Shown here in pieces: positions 32,931-45,745 of a DNA stretch of 64,000 nucleotides. The notes below the pieces were generated by a model, which did no database searches, was not told the origin of the DNA, and saw only the letters and a list, made by a program, of their open reading frames with translations. The position numbers and the translations under genes were made by a program. Numbering within the stretch: the stretch's first letter is position 1; each line of letters starts with the position of its first letter. This DNA is from Eutreptiella sp. 'Long Island Sound 2002' (lineage: Eukaryota; Euglenozoa; Euglenophyceae; Eutreptiales; Eutreptiaceae), in the NCBI GenBank assembly GCA_964036045.1, contig OZ038388.1, forward strand, positions 30,773,759-30,837,758. The letters are read 5' to 3'.

Positions 32931-35900
32931 GGAAGGGTATCCTCACCACATGGTCACTGAGTCGTGGGGTGCCACACCGCGCAGAAGGCGTGCTTCAGAA
33001 TGTGCGCAACCCACATAAAGATAAGGGTCGGGTGAGGAAAGATAGCAACACACTGCCTGAGTCAGTTGATTATAACGACAAATATTGAGTAGCAGCAACA
33101 GTGATAGTGGCAGTGATAATGGCAGCTCAAGTAGTGTTAGCAACATTGAGCAGGACAATACCATCACTGTGAGTGATGACAGCGAATGATATTGAATGCC
33201 GTGGAATGGCAAAAGTGCTGTGTGTCCTGCCTCCCCCCCCCCCCCCCCCGGAAACTTTAGCTGGGTCTCCAAAAATGACCAACGGTTTTCCTAAGGAGAC
33301 GTGGCGCACAGCAAGAGGAGGGAGCCCCATTGACCAGCCCATTGGGATTTCAATAATTGTCATTATGAATGGCAGACCTACGACTGTGGCATTCTAGACT
33401 GTGGTAGGATTCTGCAGACAGATTTGAAATAGCAATTCAGCACCCCCCGCATTTGCATCTGTACTAGCAACTGCGTAGATGAACCACATGCCTATCAACA
33501 CCAGCCACATCAAAGGAAATGGTCGTGAGAGGTGGCCTCTAAAATCCGCATACTTCCCAGATGTCCAGAATTCTGCTTTGCAAACAACATCCCATGGAGG
33601 CATAGGAGTATCTTCATTGTACAGTCAACATAGCGAAACTTCAGTGCACCAGTTCCCTTGATGTGACGCTGTAATATGGCAATCTCTGTAGTGTTTTCTG
33701 AAATCAAAGAAAATAGTGGTTCAATCAGCGGAAAGCAAAGGAGACGCGAAATTTCACAGCATCCGGATGAATGATAGGATTCGACACTCCTGTTTGGTGG
33801 GCCTGCAAAACATACTTCGAGTGGGATGCACCAATTTCTCTGGACAATCAGGATGCATACCAACCCAAGTCCAATGCATTTCTCGTTGACAATCCGGTGC
33901 TACTTTAGCCAATCCGGCAGAACTGGCCCACGGAGTACATGTATCTGGCACACTGCCTAAGAAATGGTCCAATTAGCCCCTCCAGCAGCTTGAATGATCC
34001 AAGTGATAGCGGGATAGGGGGATTTTCAAAATTGCGTGTACCACCGATTACTGTATACCCACAGACCTCAATCATTCTTGCCACAGGCACCCACCTTTGA
34101 GCAACAGAATCCTGCAATGAAAACGAATCATTGTGTCACTGCCACAGATGTGGTGTTATGTTGTGTGCTCTGTAGGGAAGGGTATGGGGTTGATTCTGGT
34201 CTGCTTGGGAGGCTTCTCCAAGGGAGGATAAAACTGGATCTAAAGTTGGGACATTTGGCACAAAACTGGCGCACGCTGGGCAACCCCCCCCCCCAAAAAT
34301 CTCGGAATTTTGCAATGATAAATCTTCCCATTTTTCCTCGTCATCCCCGAGGTTATGCACCAGGTGTTCTGGTTGAGGATTGCAGTAGCTTCATTGGTAC
34401 AACGTGATTTTCTCAGGCTACCAATGCTTCTCAGATTGCAGCATGCATGATGGAGATCATCAATGTCATACGAACCTTGGACTCCAACTTGGCAGTCTTA
34501 GGTATTGCTCCTTCTCTTTCGGTGTGCATAATGTAGGCATGCAAGCTGATGATTTGGTGCTGATCCAACAGGGCTAAAATTTTCTTTCTGCCGTTGACGC
34601 AAAGCAATTTTTCATCATGAGGGGGACGGGTTTGAAACACACTGCCTACGACATCGCAATAGACTAATGCGCACCCAGTCCAGTTGGACGGAGAACCTTT
34701 GAAGTGGGTCACTCAGACGAACTAAACTGGGACAACTCAGCCGGTGCCTCTCTTGGGATCTGCAGAGCTTAATGCACCAATGTCACTGGCTGGCCATAGC
34801 CCGAGTTGTGTCCATGCACCCACCATCCCCGACCCCCTCAGGTGGAGTAGGAACCAGTATGCTTGCAAAATACACGATTGCAGCCACATTGCAACATTGC
34901 AGAAGTTTTGTCACCAGCTGTACAGCACCCCACTGCCCTCCTGCATTTCAGAAGCGGAAGTGCATGAAATTGTGCACGACATTTTGTCCCTCCGGAACCT
35001 GACGCGCAAATATGGAAGCTTCTGGGAAGAGCCTATTATGAAGCTGAAGGCTTTAAAGGTCGACAAATGCACTACGGTATGCCTCGCCACCCTCCCACAT
35101 GCGAGTGGGTGACAGCTGGTCTCTTTGAAAAACGTTCTTTTCGGCCAACTGATTCTTGTCATACTCAGTCTCTTGTATAATTGCTGATGTTCATGCTGAT
35201 GAAGTTTATGATCGCACGCAAACACCACCGCATCACGAGTGCGCCAAGTCTAATTAATCTTTGTACAGTTTCATGAAACCTCAGGTTGGAGTTAAGCGGA
35301 TCTTAACCAGGCGACGCTACAGACGCATCGTGCGGCCCATTTGGCTCGGAAGAAGTATCACGTCCGTCTGATTGTCTCAGTGTGAAGGCATCATTGCCCT
35401 AAATATCACAACATGGACTTGCTGCCGGCAGTTTCAGATGTTGTACAGGAGGCGGGCACCGTATCCTGGCGCACCCAGCACGCAAACCATGCGTACCTGG
35501 GCAACCTCTTGTGAGCGGTGACCCTCCCATCCTGGGGCCAGACCAGAAGGGGGCCAAACCCCCGCCAACCCTTTCTAGCAATGCTGCACTGGGCTCTACA
35601 AGCGGGAGTGTTGATCGAGCGCATTCCCGCGTAGCCCTGCGGCTGCTTCTGGCCTCTGATCAAGAGCATTCCTCTGCTCTGTGGCACTATCGCAGATTAA
35701 CGAAATCAAGAAGCATCTGAAACAATTTGAACGCCATGTGGGACCTGCACGTGAATTATGTGCGAGTCTTGCAGCCTCGGTATGTGGCGTGATCCAGCCG
35801 CTCTCACTCCAGAGGGTTCGTAAAAACGCGTGCATGTGCGGCACAAGGATATTGCGTGTGGTTATGGGGGATACAGTTGTTTTATTTTGACACATGTTTT

Positions 35901-36014
35901 CCCACCTACAGCCAGTGGACCTTCATTTGGGACGCGTGGCAGTGCCTACTGCACTATTGTGTCACGGGATCTCATGCCGGGTTCCCGTTACGACTACGAG
36001 GTCGTCTGGTACAC
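32931..36014. other. No complete gene; scattered exon-like frames
   Basis: Open stretches next to plausible splice sites occur at about 34880-35065 (EAEVHEIVHDILSLRNLTRK) and 35685-35780 (LSQINEIKKHLKQFERHVG). They look helical, but I cannot assign a family. C run at 33232-33249. Confidence 0.3.
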
Positions 36015-36686
36015 GTGGATCGTGAGTCCCCGACCCCAACTCAAGGGACCACGCAATAAAGCGTGGATTGTGAGTCCCCAATCCCAACTGAAGAGACCAC
36101 GCATTAAAGCGTGGATTGTGAGTCCCCAACCCCAGCTGAACAGACCACGCAATAAAGCGTGGATTGTGAGTCCCCAACCCCAACTAAAGGGACCACGCAA
36201 TAAAGCGTGGATTGTGAGTCCCCAACCCCAACTCAAGGGGCCACGCAACAAAGCGTGGATTGTGAGTCCCCAACCCCAACTCAAGGGACCACGCAATAAA
36301 GCGTGGATTGTGAGTCCCCAACCCCAACTGAAGGGACCACGCAATAAAGCGTGGATTGTGAGTCCCTAACCCCAACTGAAGGGACCACGCAACAAAGCGT
36401 GGATTGTGAGTCCCCAACCCAAACTCAAGGGACCACGCAATACAGCGTGGATTGCGAGTCAGCAACCCAAACTCAAGGGACCACGCAATAAAGCGTGGAT
36501 TGTGAGTCCCTAACCCCAACTGAAGGGACCACGCAACAAAGCGTGGATTGTGAGTCCCCAACCCCAACTCAAGGGACCACGCAACAAAGCGTGGATTGTG
36601 AGTCAGCAACCCAAACTCAAGGGACCACGCAATAAAGCGTGGATTGTGAGTCCCGAACCCCAACTCAAGGGACCACGCAATACAGC
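36015..36686. repeat. Minisatellite: 14 units of 48 bp, most with an internal hairpin
   Basis: Units begin with GTGGAT at 36015 + 48n, from n = 0 to n = 13. Most units contain CCACGCAATAAAGCGTGG, whose 6-bp stem (CCACGC/GCGTGG) spans the end of one unit and the start of the next. Its loop is AATAAA or a one-base variant (AACAAA, ATTAAA, AATACA). Because 48 is a multiple of three, the plus strand reads a 16-residue repeat (WIVSPQPQLKGPRNKA) and the minus strand is open too. Plus-frame stops occur where CCCAAC became CCTAAC (about 36366 and 36510). Coding status is doubtful. Confidence 0.95.
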
Positions 36687-37734
36687 TAAAGACCACTCCC
36701 CTTGTTCCCACGGTGGCCATCGCAAGGCCGAAAGGGCCTCCTCGAAGCCCCTCATGATCCCATACTACAACGAGCATGCACGAGTATGCACGCGTGTGGT
36801 GTGGCATCTACTCACTCTGTTTGAAGCCAGATGTGAGGTTTCAGCGACGCTTGCATTGGTGGCCGAGGCACAATGCCAGAGTACCCACTCCACCCCACAT
36901 CCACCCTTTGGCGGCTATTTGGCAAGTGCTACTCACTCTTCCCTCTTCACTGCCCTCCATATCTCTCGAGGAACCGCCGGGGGGTGGGGGGGTCCTCTGT
37001 TGATCCGATTTGAGATGCAGTGGTGGGGAGCGTCTCCTGCCCGCTGCGTCTCCTCCACCTCCTCCTGTCCCTTACTCCCCCGGTGGCCAGCACCAGGCTG
37101 AAGGGGCCTCCACAAAGCCCCTCATGATCCCACACTCGGATCTTGTCCTCCCATGGACCCAGGATCCCCTGTGAAGGGCGAAAGGAGGGGCAGGGGGAAA
37201 GGAGAGGAGACATACAAGCCCTGGGGTGGGCAGGACCACTGGGAAGCCCGGTGCGTCCCTGCCGACCGCCACCCCCAGTGGAGCCCGCCCTGTGCCATCG
37301 TGGCTCCCCCACGGTGGTTGGCAAGGGGTGGGGTGCTTGCTAAACTCCCGCGACCCAGCCGCCGTAGCTGAGACTTGGTCGCCCCCAGATTGCATGTTAG
37401 CCCGGGGAAACCCCCCCCCCCCGTCCCGGTTACACCCCCACACCACGGTAAGGTCACGCGCCCCTGGGCGGCCATGGGGGTCCCATGACGACACACATCT
37501 TTTTTCCAGCCTGTGTTACCTCGGCCTGGAATGAAGGGGGGCTCTTTGCGTACGGTTTGAAGTAAGGGGTGGCCTCCCAACAGCATTGAGCGGGGCATCA
37601 GCCGCCCTGTGAGTAGCATGTACGGGTGAGAACGATGTTTGCTTTGGTAAGGGCTCCCAAGACTCCGAGTGCCCATCTCTGGCTTTTGTAGCTGCTGAGA
37701 GGGGTGCCAAGTTAGGGAGAGTGGGCCTTTTCCT
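36687..37734. other. No gene; a diverged direct duplication
   Basis: 36695-36765 and 37066-37135 share GGTGGCCA(T/G)C, GGGCCTCC and AAGCCCCTCATGATCCCA in order. The remainder is GC-rich with no recognised product. Confidence 0.5.
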
Positions 37735-37925
37735 CTGGTCAGCGGGGGATGCCATCCCCCCGCCTTGGGCTCTTGACGATGGGTTTTGCGGGACATGTGT
37801 TCCCGTCCTCGGTGATCAGTGCGGGGCGCCATCCCCCCACTTCGGTCTTCTTGTGGTCTTCTTATGGGACACGCGTCCCGTCCTCTGTGTTCAGTGGGGG
37901 GGCGCCATCCCCCCACTGTGGGCCG
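37735..37925. repeat. Minisatellite of about 80-bp units
   Basis: GCCATCCCCCC, a GTCCCGTCCTC-like block and a return to GCCATCCCCCC recur at about 37750, 37829 and 37906. Confidence 0.75.
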
Positions 37926-40900
37926 CCGGCTTGCGTTATGTCTAGTGGGATGTGTATGTATTAAGTAAAGTAGTAGTATCAACAACGAACCTTAGTATTG
38001 TATAATGTAAACCTCCGGTCGATAGCTTGGAGAAGGCTGGAGGAACGGGTAAAAGCCCCGGACCCCCCTTGGGGAGACCTGCCAGCCAAGCCACCACTGG
38101 CTAAGGGCTTCTCCGTGGGGTAACACCCCGCCACCCACCACACCCAAAGGTAATAAGATTCCCACCCACTTCTCCTCATTTTCCTCCATTGGGACCCGAT
38201 AGCCAGTGCATTGGAACCCCCCTAAGAACCTCTGGTGACGGGGGCACCGGCACCTTGTCTGCCACGGTCAGGGTCAAAGGGACCCGTGGCACCAGGTCAC
38301 TTCCACCCACCCGGAACAATTCTCCAACGGTCTTCCTCCGTAATAGGACGAAATACCCACTGAATAGAAGGGGTAGGGGTAGTACTAGGGGTGGGGGTAT
38401 GGTAAGGTACAATGGAATATGGGTTCCCCCGTTCCCCGTTCCCCCGTGGCACGCCCCCGGGGGAAAGGGTAGAAACCCTCGTGATATGGGCCAGCTAGGC
38501 AACACCGGTGTTGTTTCCGCCATTTTCTACTTGCTCTTGATGATCACCCCCCGTTGTCAGAACAACACAAGGTGTTGTTTCGGTCAAATTTTGGGAGTTT
38601 AGTGTTGATCTCGCAAGGGGGGAGGGTACGTCACAAGGATTGTGGGCCACTTTTGTGCCTCAGACCCCCCTCACCACCTCACTCCAAAAGCATGTCTGAC
38701 GTACCGGCTGCGGGGTGTATTTGCTGTTGGGAGGTGGTGGCGTTCGGTGCCCAGTTGGGGAATCAGCGCATGCTCAGTACAGGACGAGTTTGGGGGTTGG
38801 GCACACCCGTCGGGTTATCAGGCGCCCCCGTGCCCCTCCCGCCACAGCCACTGTTGTGAGGGCCACGCCTTAGGGGCAGTAGGTGGCTGGCTAATGCGGT
38901 CAGCCACGTGTACAGTTGGGGCCAAGTACGCCAGTTCGCAAGCGGAGTGGCTTGTATTGTCTGTGCAAGCGAAGCGGAGGTTTGGGGTGCAGCCAGCTGC
39001 GTTGGATTTGGGCTTCGTCGCCATTGTGTCATTGTGCCGTGCTTAGTTGTCACACGCATCACGCTTGGGACGGCTGCTTGCAGCTGCACGGGTGCCAGAG
39101 GAGGCAGCAGCAGTATTTATGTTCTTATGTTTATGTTCTTCGGGGATGCATGCACGCGTTGGGGCTGCTGCAGCCTGGGTGAGTGGTTGATTTCATTCAC
39201 CCATTCGAGGTGAATGATGTCCTCATGCCATTTGGCTGGTAATGGCAAGCGGTTGGCCGGTAACCGCTGCAGGTTGACCGCCGACTGGCGGGGGGGTTAA
39301 TGTTGTTTTGAATAATCGCATGTGCATGGGCAGTCGCATGGCCTGTGGTGATGCGTGACGCATGCGCAGGGGTCCTGCTTGTGGTGGTCTTGGTTTTTGG
39401 GGGGTCACAAGTGGTGCCTGAAGCGCAAGTATTTTGTGGTATTTTCCTCATGTGGCTGTGATGCATTTCCATTTGTGCGCAGAAGCCCATACAAATCACC
39501 CCATTGCATGATCCCCCGCCCGCCTCGGATTTGGTTGTCAGCGTTGTCAGCCCAATCTTGGCCAATTCGCAATCGATACCGGCACCCGTGTCCCGCACGG
39601 TGGTGCTCTTGCAATCCCCTCAGAAGGATTGCATTGTCGTGCAATGCTCCCAGCCTGGCCGTGAGGACTTATTGGATATTTCACTTTCAAGGTAGCCCTC
39701 TGCGCTTCTGATGGGAGTAGATCCTCTACCCATTCAGGGGAGGGCACCGCGGAGTAGCTTGGCGCTCAGGGGGTGTGCTCCCTGGATTGCCAATGGGCAA
39801 GCCAGCAACACTCATCCAGATGTCCCTGTGGAAGCCAAGGAAATTGCCCCAGACATGGCGTGGGCGAAGAAGGGTGAGCGTTGCAAGTTGAGGAACCTTC
39901 CTCCTCCCTTCGCCACCCCCCCCCCCCCGCCCCCCCCCCCCGCCCTGCGGCACAGCTGCTTTCTCCCTTACCCCAGTCGCCTCGACAAACACATTGGTGA
40001 CCAGTTCCTAGCTTGCTGTGTTCATTGGGGCTTCACCAGTGGTACATGGCAAGGCACAGGGTTTTGGAGCGTGTGGTGTCAGGTTGGGGAGCTGGTTGGA
40101 CGAGGTTGTCAAAACGATACGGGGCGGTTCCTGTCGAGCTCTGGTCACCGTGTGGAGACAAAATATCAAATCGCTGGAATGACAGAGTTGAGAGACAGTG
40201 CGAGGATGATTTTACCATGCAAGATTTTCAAGGAGATAGAGTGTTTTGGTTGAAATGGTTGGTGGAAAACACGATGCAATAAAGAGACATTTTGTTAAAA
40301 TGATGTTTAGAAGTAGATTGTAGTGTTTCATGGAACCACTGTTGTTCCTATTTATTCCTATCTGTTTGCAGAGTTGGTTTTTAGTCTTTGCATCTCGGTG
40401 GCTCATATTCATGAATGCACTGTTGTGTGCCTGTGCATGAAGAATATGGCCTGCCGCGTGCTAGTTCTAAAAACCAGTGTGAACCTAGTGTGAATGGTTG
40501 TTGTGTATCACAATTTGTGTGTTGCAAATGTCTATTTTCAAGTGTTGGACAAATAGCCCAAAATTGGAGGCTGTTTGGGACTATATTTTGGTCTTGACCA
40601 TTAGAATTTGCACCCACTTCTATTATGAGAACACATCAACACACAAAAATGGCACCTCCGTGGAGTCTTAAGGCCGCAGCAGCACGTGTGGCACACAATG
40701 CCCTGGATGCTAGCATCAGAGGGAGGGTAAGGGGGGGGGGATCGGGACATAACCAAATTGTGAAGAAACACCTATCCAAGGGTAATTTGCTAGTTGACAC
40801 TTTTTACAACACTTGGTTGCTATTTTTTCAAGTGCTGGTGCCGTAGATTTTCATAGCACTTGCTCTGCACAATAAACAGCCTATCAAGGCACCTGAACAT

Positions 40901-43059
40901 GCATAGGTGGTAGAAATAGATTTAGATATTGTAGACCAACAAGTGTATTTCAAAATGTCGAAGGAACAATTTTAGTAGATGTAGCAATAGAGCAACAATG
41001 GGCATTCTTACTGGTAGTGTAACATTTAGCAGTGATGTACATTGGGTATAGTGGCACCAAATACATCAAATGGCTACTTTTGATTGGCATTGGGACCACT
41101 GAGTTGGATAATGATGCTATTCTGCTCTCGTGTACATAAATGTACGATTGTACATTAAAGTACCCACGATGGTGCACAGTGCTGTTCTACTGATGTGCCT
41201 GCTTTTTTCAAACTTTGAAAGACATTTCTCGGGGAGTTTTTTGCAATACTTTGATGGTACCCTTCACAGTGCTTATTTATGCTTGTTTTCTTCATCTTTT
41301 TTACAGTGCTGGCTGACACCATAGATTTTACTGCTCAATCACGATAAAAATCTATGGTGCCGACACCGAAAAAAAGGCGTCCTACTATTTTGCAAAATTT
41401 TCAACTCACAGGTTTCACCGTGTGCACATAGTTTCCTCTGTTGGGCTTTTGCATGCAGAGACAATCCTTGGCTGAAAAAGCGTCCCCTTTTGGTATTCCC
41501 ACGGTTGCTAGTTGCCGAGGAGCATGTACCTCACTGCGGTGTGGGGTTGTAACTATAGAGGGTAGGTGGGCGTACTGGCACCCCCCGAGGCTAACGGGCA
41601 ACCCGAGGGATGGCTATGCCACAGGATACTCAAACCCGTTCCCTGCTGGCCACTGTGGGGTAGCCGCGATGGGGGAGGATATGTGTGTGGGAGGTTCACC
41701 CAATGGAAAACATTGTGTTGCTCAAGGATGGCAAAGATAGGGGGATGGGCCCTGCCAGTGACAATACACAAGCCTAAATAGGCTATCCAAAGGCCCCAGG
41801 AGTCACAAAGGGCGTGTTATCCTCACACTCCAAATTCAAAAGATGTCCCGCGAAAAGAAACCATGTCCTCCCTATGCGCAGGGGGGGGGGAGGAGGAAGA
41901 GTCTGGGTATCGTGAGAAGAAAAGGCAGGGCACACATCCCGTGCAACAACCACTAGGCTCGCATGGATATGATTGATCCACCTACCACTGGTTGCCGCAT
42001 ATGCAAGACTCACGGGGTGGTGGGCAAGAAACATGGTTTTTTCCCCTGCCTATATTACGAATGATGGTGCGAAGGAATGGGGAGGAACATGCGGCTGATT
42101 GATTTTTGCAACTGAGGTGGTGCGAACAGATTGGAATGGGTTTGAAATGGGGTGATTTGGTGTCAACTAGTTTGAATGAATTTGTAACTAGCAGGGCCTA
42201 CCTGACCAGCCTGTGCAACCGAAGGGTATGAATAAATTGGAATTTGTTCGCATTAGGGTGATAAAGATTGAAGTGATTGAATGGAATTGGGACCGATAGG
42301 GACCACCCTGATAAGGGAAAATTGCTTTTGTGTGTGGTGTCAAAGTTTCAGTCTGTTCGGGCGTTTGTTTGTCCAAGGATTCTGTGCTTGTTGCAAGTCA
42401 TGCCAGCCCGGGAAGGAGGCCCTGATGAGCACCGGACAGTCACCTCTCAGGGTAGAGCGTTTGTGTGTTCTGTTTACCTAGCATGTTGAAAATGCCACCT
42501 GACATACCACCATACTAGCTAGCATATGACACCCCTAAACACATGACGCATGCGGTCATGCCCACCAACCTAGTGCTTGGCCAGCCAACAAAGGTAGTGG
42601 AGACTAGCTTGACGAAGTTGTTTTGCTCAGGGCAAACTGCTACCGCCGCCTTTGTTCGTGCAATGTATCCATTGGGCTGCGGGCACATCCTTCTTTTGTA
42701 AGCACACTGACACACAATCTTGGTTAGGAACATCCTCGTGTGGCACAACTGCCATGGTTTCCACCTCAATGGGTAAGACTTACCCTGCCCTAGAATGGGA
42801 CTGGGTGGAAGGGGATCAATACTTCCTTTGGGCGCTGGCTCGGGGTTCAACCGGATGCTGAACGACATTTGTATGGGTTGGGATTTTGGGCTACGGCTTC
42901 ACGATCTCGAGGGGGCTGCGGGCCTTCCAACCCAGGTGGGCTAGGGTCCACAGTGGGACTTTCACTAGAGAACATAGCCACAAGACAAGGCCATCGGTTG
43001 TACGCCGATACTAGAGCCATATGCAAGTCAAATCTGAGTCCTCATGGGCCAATCCTACC
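37926..43059. other. No gene supported
   Basis: Contains a dispersed repeat copy (40545-40690) and homopolymer runs (for example C/G runs at 39918-39941 and 41881-41890). Exon-like frames at about 39497-39693 and 39717-39872 have splice-like edges but no domain. Other ORFs are unremarkable. Confidence 0.35.
40545..40690 (+). repeat. Dispersed repeat, copy 2
   Basis: Second copy of 20745-20905, about 80 percent similar by eye. Confidence 0.8.
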
Positions 43060-43800
43060 CCCCTTGTAGACGAGGGAGGCACATGATAGCTCCAACCCCG
43101 TGGGGACATAGCTGTCGGCAAGCACGGAGGCGACCACAACGCACGAGCCCTATGTTTCCAGCTAGATGCACTTGAGTTCCCATGTGGGGGGACAAGGGTG
43201 GCCTGTGGAGGGTGTGGGGTGGGTTGATGCGACCTCCCAGCATTGTATACTCCCGAGTCCCCACTTGAGGGGAATCGCGACAGCTCGAGGAGGGTGAGAA
43301 GGAAGGTCAAGGAGGTCTCTCAGTGCTGGATGCACATGAGTCCCCACTTGAGGGGTATAGAGACAGCCCGTGGAGTGGTGAGAAGGTGGGAGGCCTTGAA
43401 GTGCTAGATACACTCGAGTACCCACTTGAGGGGGGTAGGGATGGTCCAGGGCTGGGGGGCATGAGGGCAGGTTGAAGACCTCCAACTGTTGGATACTCCC
43501 GAGTACCCAATTGAGGAGGATGGGGACAGCTCGCGGAGGGGTGAGAAGGCAGGTCAAGGAGGTCTCCTAGCGCTAGATGCACCCCATTCCCTACTTGAGG
43601 GGGATAGGGATGGTCTGTGGAGGGGGTTGGAGGTTGGTTATTCTTGCCTCCCACTGCTACCCCACCCAAGTGAGGGGGATGATAGAGATGGCCCGTGGAC
43701 AGGTGTGGGTGTAGGTTATGGGAGCCTCCCTAGGATTGGATATGCTCACGTCCCCATTTGAGAGGGATAGAGATGGGTGTGAGGGCAGGTTATGGGGACC
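43060..43800. repeat. G-rich minisatellite, block 1 (about 80-bp units)
   Basis: About nine degenerate units, each centred on (G)TCCCCACTTGAGGGG followed by ATAGGGACGGCCCGTGGAG-like sequence, for example near 43258, 43340, 43419, 43503, 43590, 43664 and 43750. Confidence 0.85.
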
Positions 43801-43905
43801 ACGGGGGGGTGCTTCTGGTCAGGGCCCGACCCCAAGGGGAGGGGGGGGGGGGGCTCTATGGACCCCAGCATGGTTGCATGGAACAATGTGCTTTGTCGGT
43901 GCCAC

Positions 43906-44010
43906 AGGCGCCAGAGATTTTGTTTTAGGCACCCGGTACGGGTGAACTTTAGTTTTCACCACATGTGTTGATACTCAAAATGCTCAGATTTTTCACGGGA
44001 ATTCAAAAAC
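43906..44010 (+). repeat. Dispersed repeat beside minisatellite block 1
   Basis: Resembles 44845-44960 in the same orientation: GGCGC, ATTTTGTTTT, CATATGTGT/CACATGTGT, ATACTCAAAATGC, then ATTTT and GGGAAT. Confidence 0.65.
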
Positions 44011-44529
44011 ACACGAAGCCACTTCTTGCTTTTGTCGGGGCCCCTCTACATGGGGAAAATGGGGGAGCACTTAACGCGGCGCGGAGCTTTAGCGGTTTGG
44101 CCTGACCAAGCAGCTTCTTGCCCTGGGGGCCCCTAATGTAGGGGTTTTGAGCCTAGTCCGCATAACCCATTTTGCATGCATGGTGACTACAAGCACCGCA
44201 TAGACCATGCGTGCATTACCGGGTTCCACAGGAGAGAGAGAGTTGGCCCAAGCCAGCCTCAGAGACGTTCGATAGCCCATGGGCGAACTCAAGGCAACAT
44301 TCGGTACTAGGTTGGAAGTGCTGCAGTGCAGCAAAACAATCACGAGCTATGATCGGTGACAGTGCATCTTGTTGGCTTTGTCTGTTTGCGTGTTCAGAGG
44401 TGCCCGACGAAAAGGTGCTGGGTTTGGGTCAACGACCGGGGGGGGGGGGGGGGGGGGCTACAGCCCCCAAAACGGTTGCACACCCCTTAGGGTCACATAT
44501 TGGCTGCCAGCCGCCCCCGTAATGGGGAC

Positions 44530-44745
44530 CTCCCAACGCGGATGCACCCGAGTGCCCACGTGAGGGGAACAGGGGCAGCCTGTGGAGGGGTGAGGCCCAG
44601 CGTCAGCTACACCTGAGTCCCCTCTGGAGGGGGATAGGGACGGCCTGTAGAGGGGTGTGGGTGCAGGTTATGGGGACCTCCTAGCACTAGATACACCTAA
44701 GTCCCCATTTGAGGGGCATAGGGACAGCCCATGGAGGGCCCTGAG
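44530..44745. repeat. G-rich minisatellite, block 2
   Basis: About three units of the same family as 43060-43800. Confidence 0.8.
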
Positions 44746-44844
44746 GTTCAGACCTAATACCAACATCCCCCCATCCCCCAGCCCCCAGCCCCAGAAGGTC
44801 CAAAAGGTTGAGGAGGTGCAGGCCACAATTGGCCCCAACTTGGC

Positions 44845-44960
44845 GCCAAAGGCGCTGGAAATTTTGTTTTTTTAGCTTAGCATATGGTGACTGTAAAATT
44901 TCGTTTTTACCCCATATGTGTATACTCAAAATGCACAGAATTTTATGGGGAATCCCAATA
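44845..44960 (+). repeat. Dispersed repeat beside minisatellite block 2
   Basis: Second copy of 43906-44010, implying that minisatellite plus flank was duplicated as a unit. Confidence 0.65.
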
Positions 44961-45739
44961 TGTATGCAAAACATCAAATCTTTTCTGACGCCCCACAAAC
45001 CTAGCTGCTGGGACCAGACCCCCCAAAGCGGCCCCCTTCTGCCCCCCCCCCCCCCAAGGACCCCCCCCCCCACAGGGCTCAAAAGTTAGAGGGGATGTTG
45101 GTGTCAGGGTCTGAGCCTGAGTGCACCCCATGGGACAGCCCATGGAGGGGTGGGTCCTGTGTGGTTGCACGGGGCCCCACTGGGTTTGACTAGCCCTGTG
45201 TGGTTGCATGAGGGCCCAGTGGATTTGATTGGTGACCTCATGTTGGCCATGCTACGTATGGCCGGGTGCCATGTGCACGTCACCTACCAGTCCTGGGGCT
45301 GGCATTGAGGCCGGGACGGTGACCTCACAGCAGGAAAGCCGCGGCAGAGGTATGCCCGGTGGATGGGTGGAGAATGGAAGGGGTGCAGACCAGATGTGGC
45401 CGAAGCTCTCATGTGCTGTGGACTATACGCCTCCCTTGGATGGTCCTCTGTGGGCGTTGTGCCAGACACCCGCCACAGATGCATTGAACGCACCTGTGGG
45501 AGGTACCAGTGACGGGAGTGGAGCTGGGGCCTTGGTACCACGCCCCCCACGCGGAACCCCGGGTGACACCATGCCAGGACCGGGTTCCATGCGGAGGAGA
45601 GTATGAGGATAGAGACGCCGCCAATATGCTTAGATGGGGCAGGCCCTTAGGGTCACCTCACTGGCACCTACTATCCCGGCTGTCGGCACCATGAAGCGGG
45701 AGCGATGACCCGCTGTATCTCCTCCTCCTCCTTGGTAGT
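44961..45739. other. No gene seen
   Basis: Long C runs at about 45043-45055 and 45061-45070, and a loose duplication of the CCTGTGTGGTTGCA block at about 45150 and 45193. No gene. Confidence 0.4.
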
Positions 45740-45745
45740 TTGTTT

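Noticed and set aside
36015-36686. CRISPR-like appearance of regularly spaced hairpins
   Set aside because: The whole 48-bp unit is repeated, there are no unique spacers, and the context is eukaryotic.
36184-36807. 207-codon minus-strand ORF and the plus-strand ORFs in the same place
   Set aside because: Both strands are open only because a 48-bp unit is a multiple of three; they are translations of the minisatellite.
38176-38523. 115-codon minus-strand ORF with protein-like sequence
   Set aside because: Some stretches look ordered, but the opposite strand is equally open, no domain is visible, and poly-C tracts dominate.
39195-39240. RT-like peptide LMPFGW on the plus strand
   Set aside because: A six-residue match followed at once by a stop, with no other RT motif nearby.
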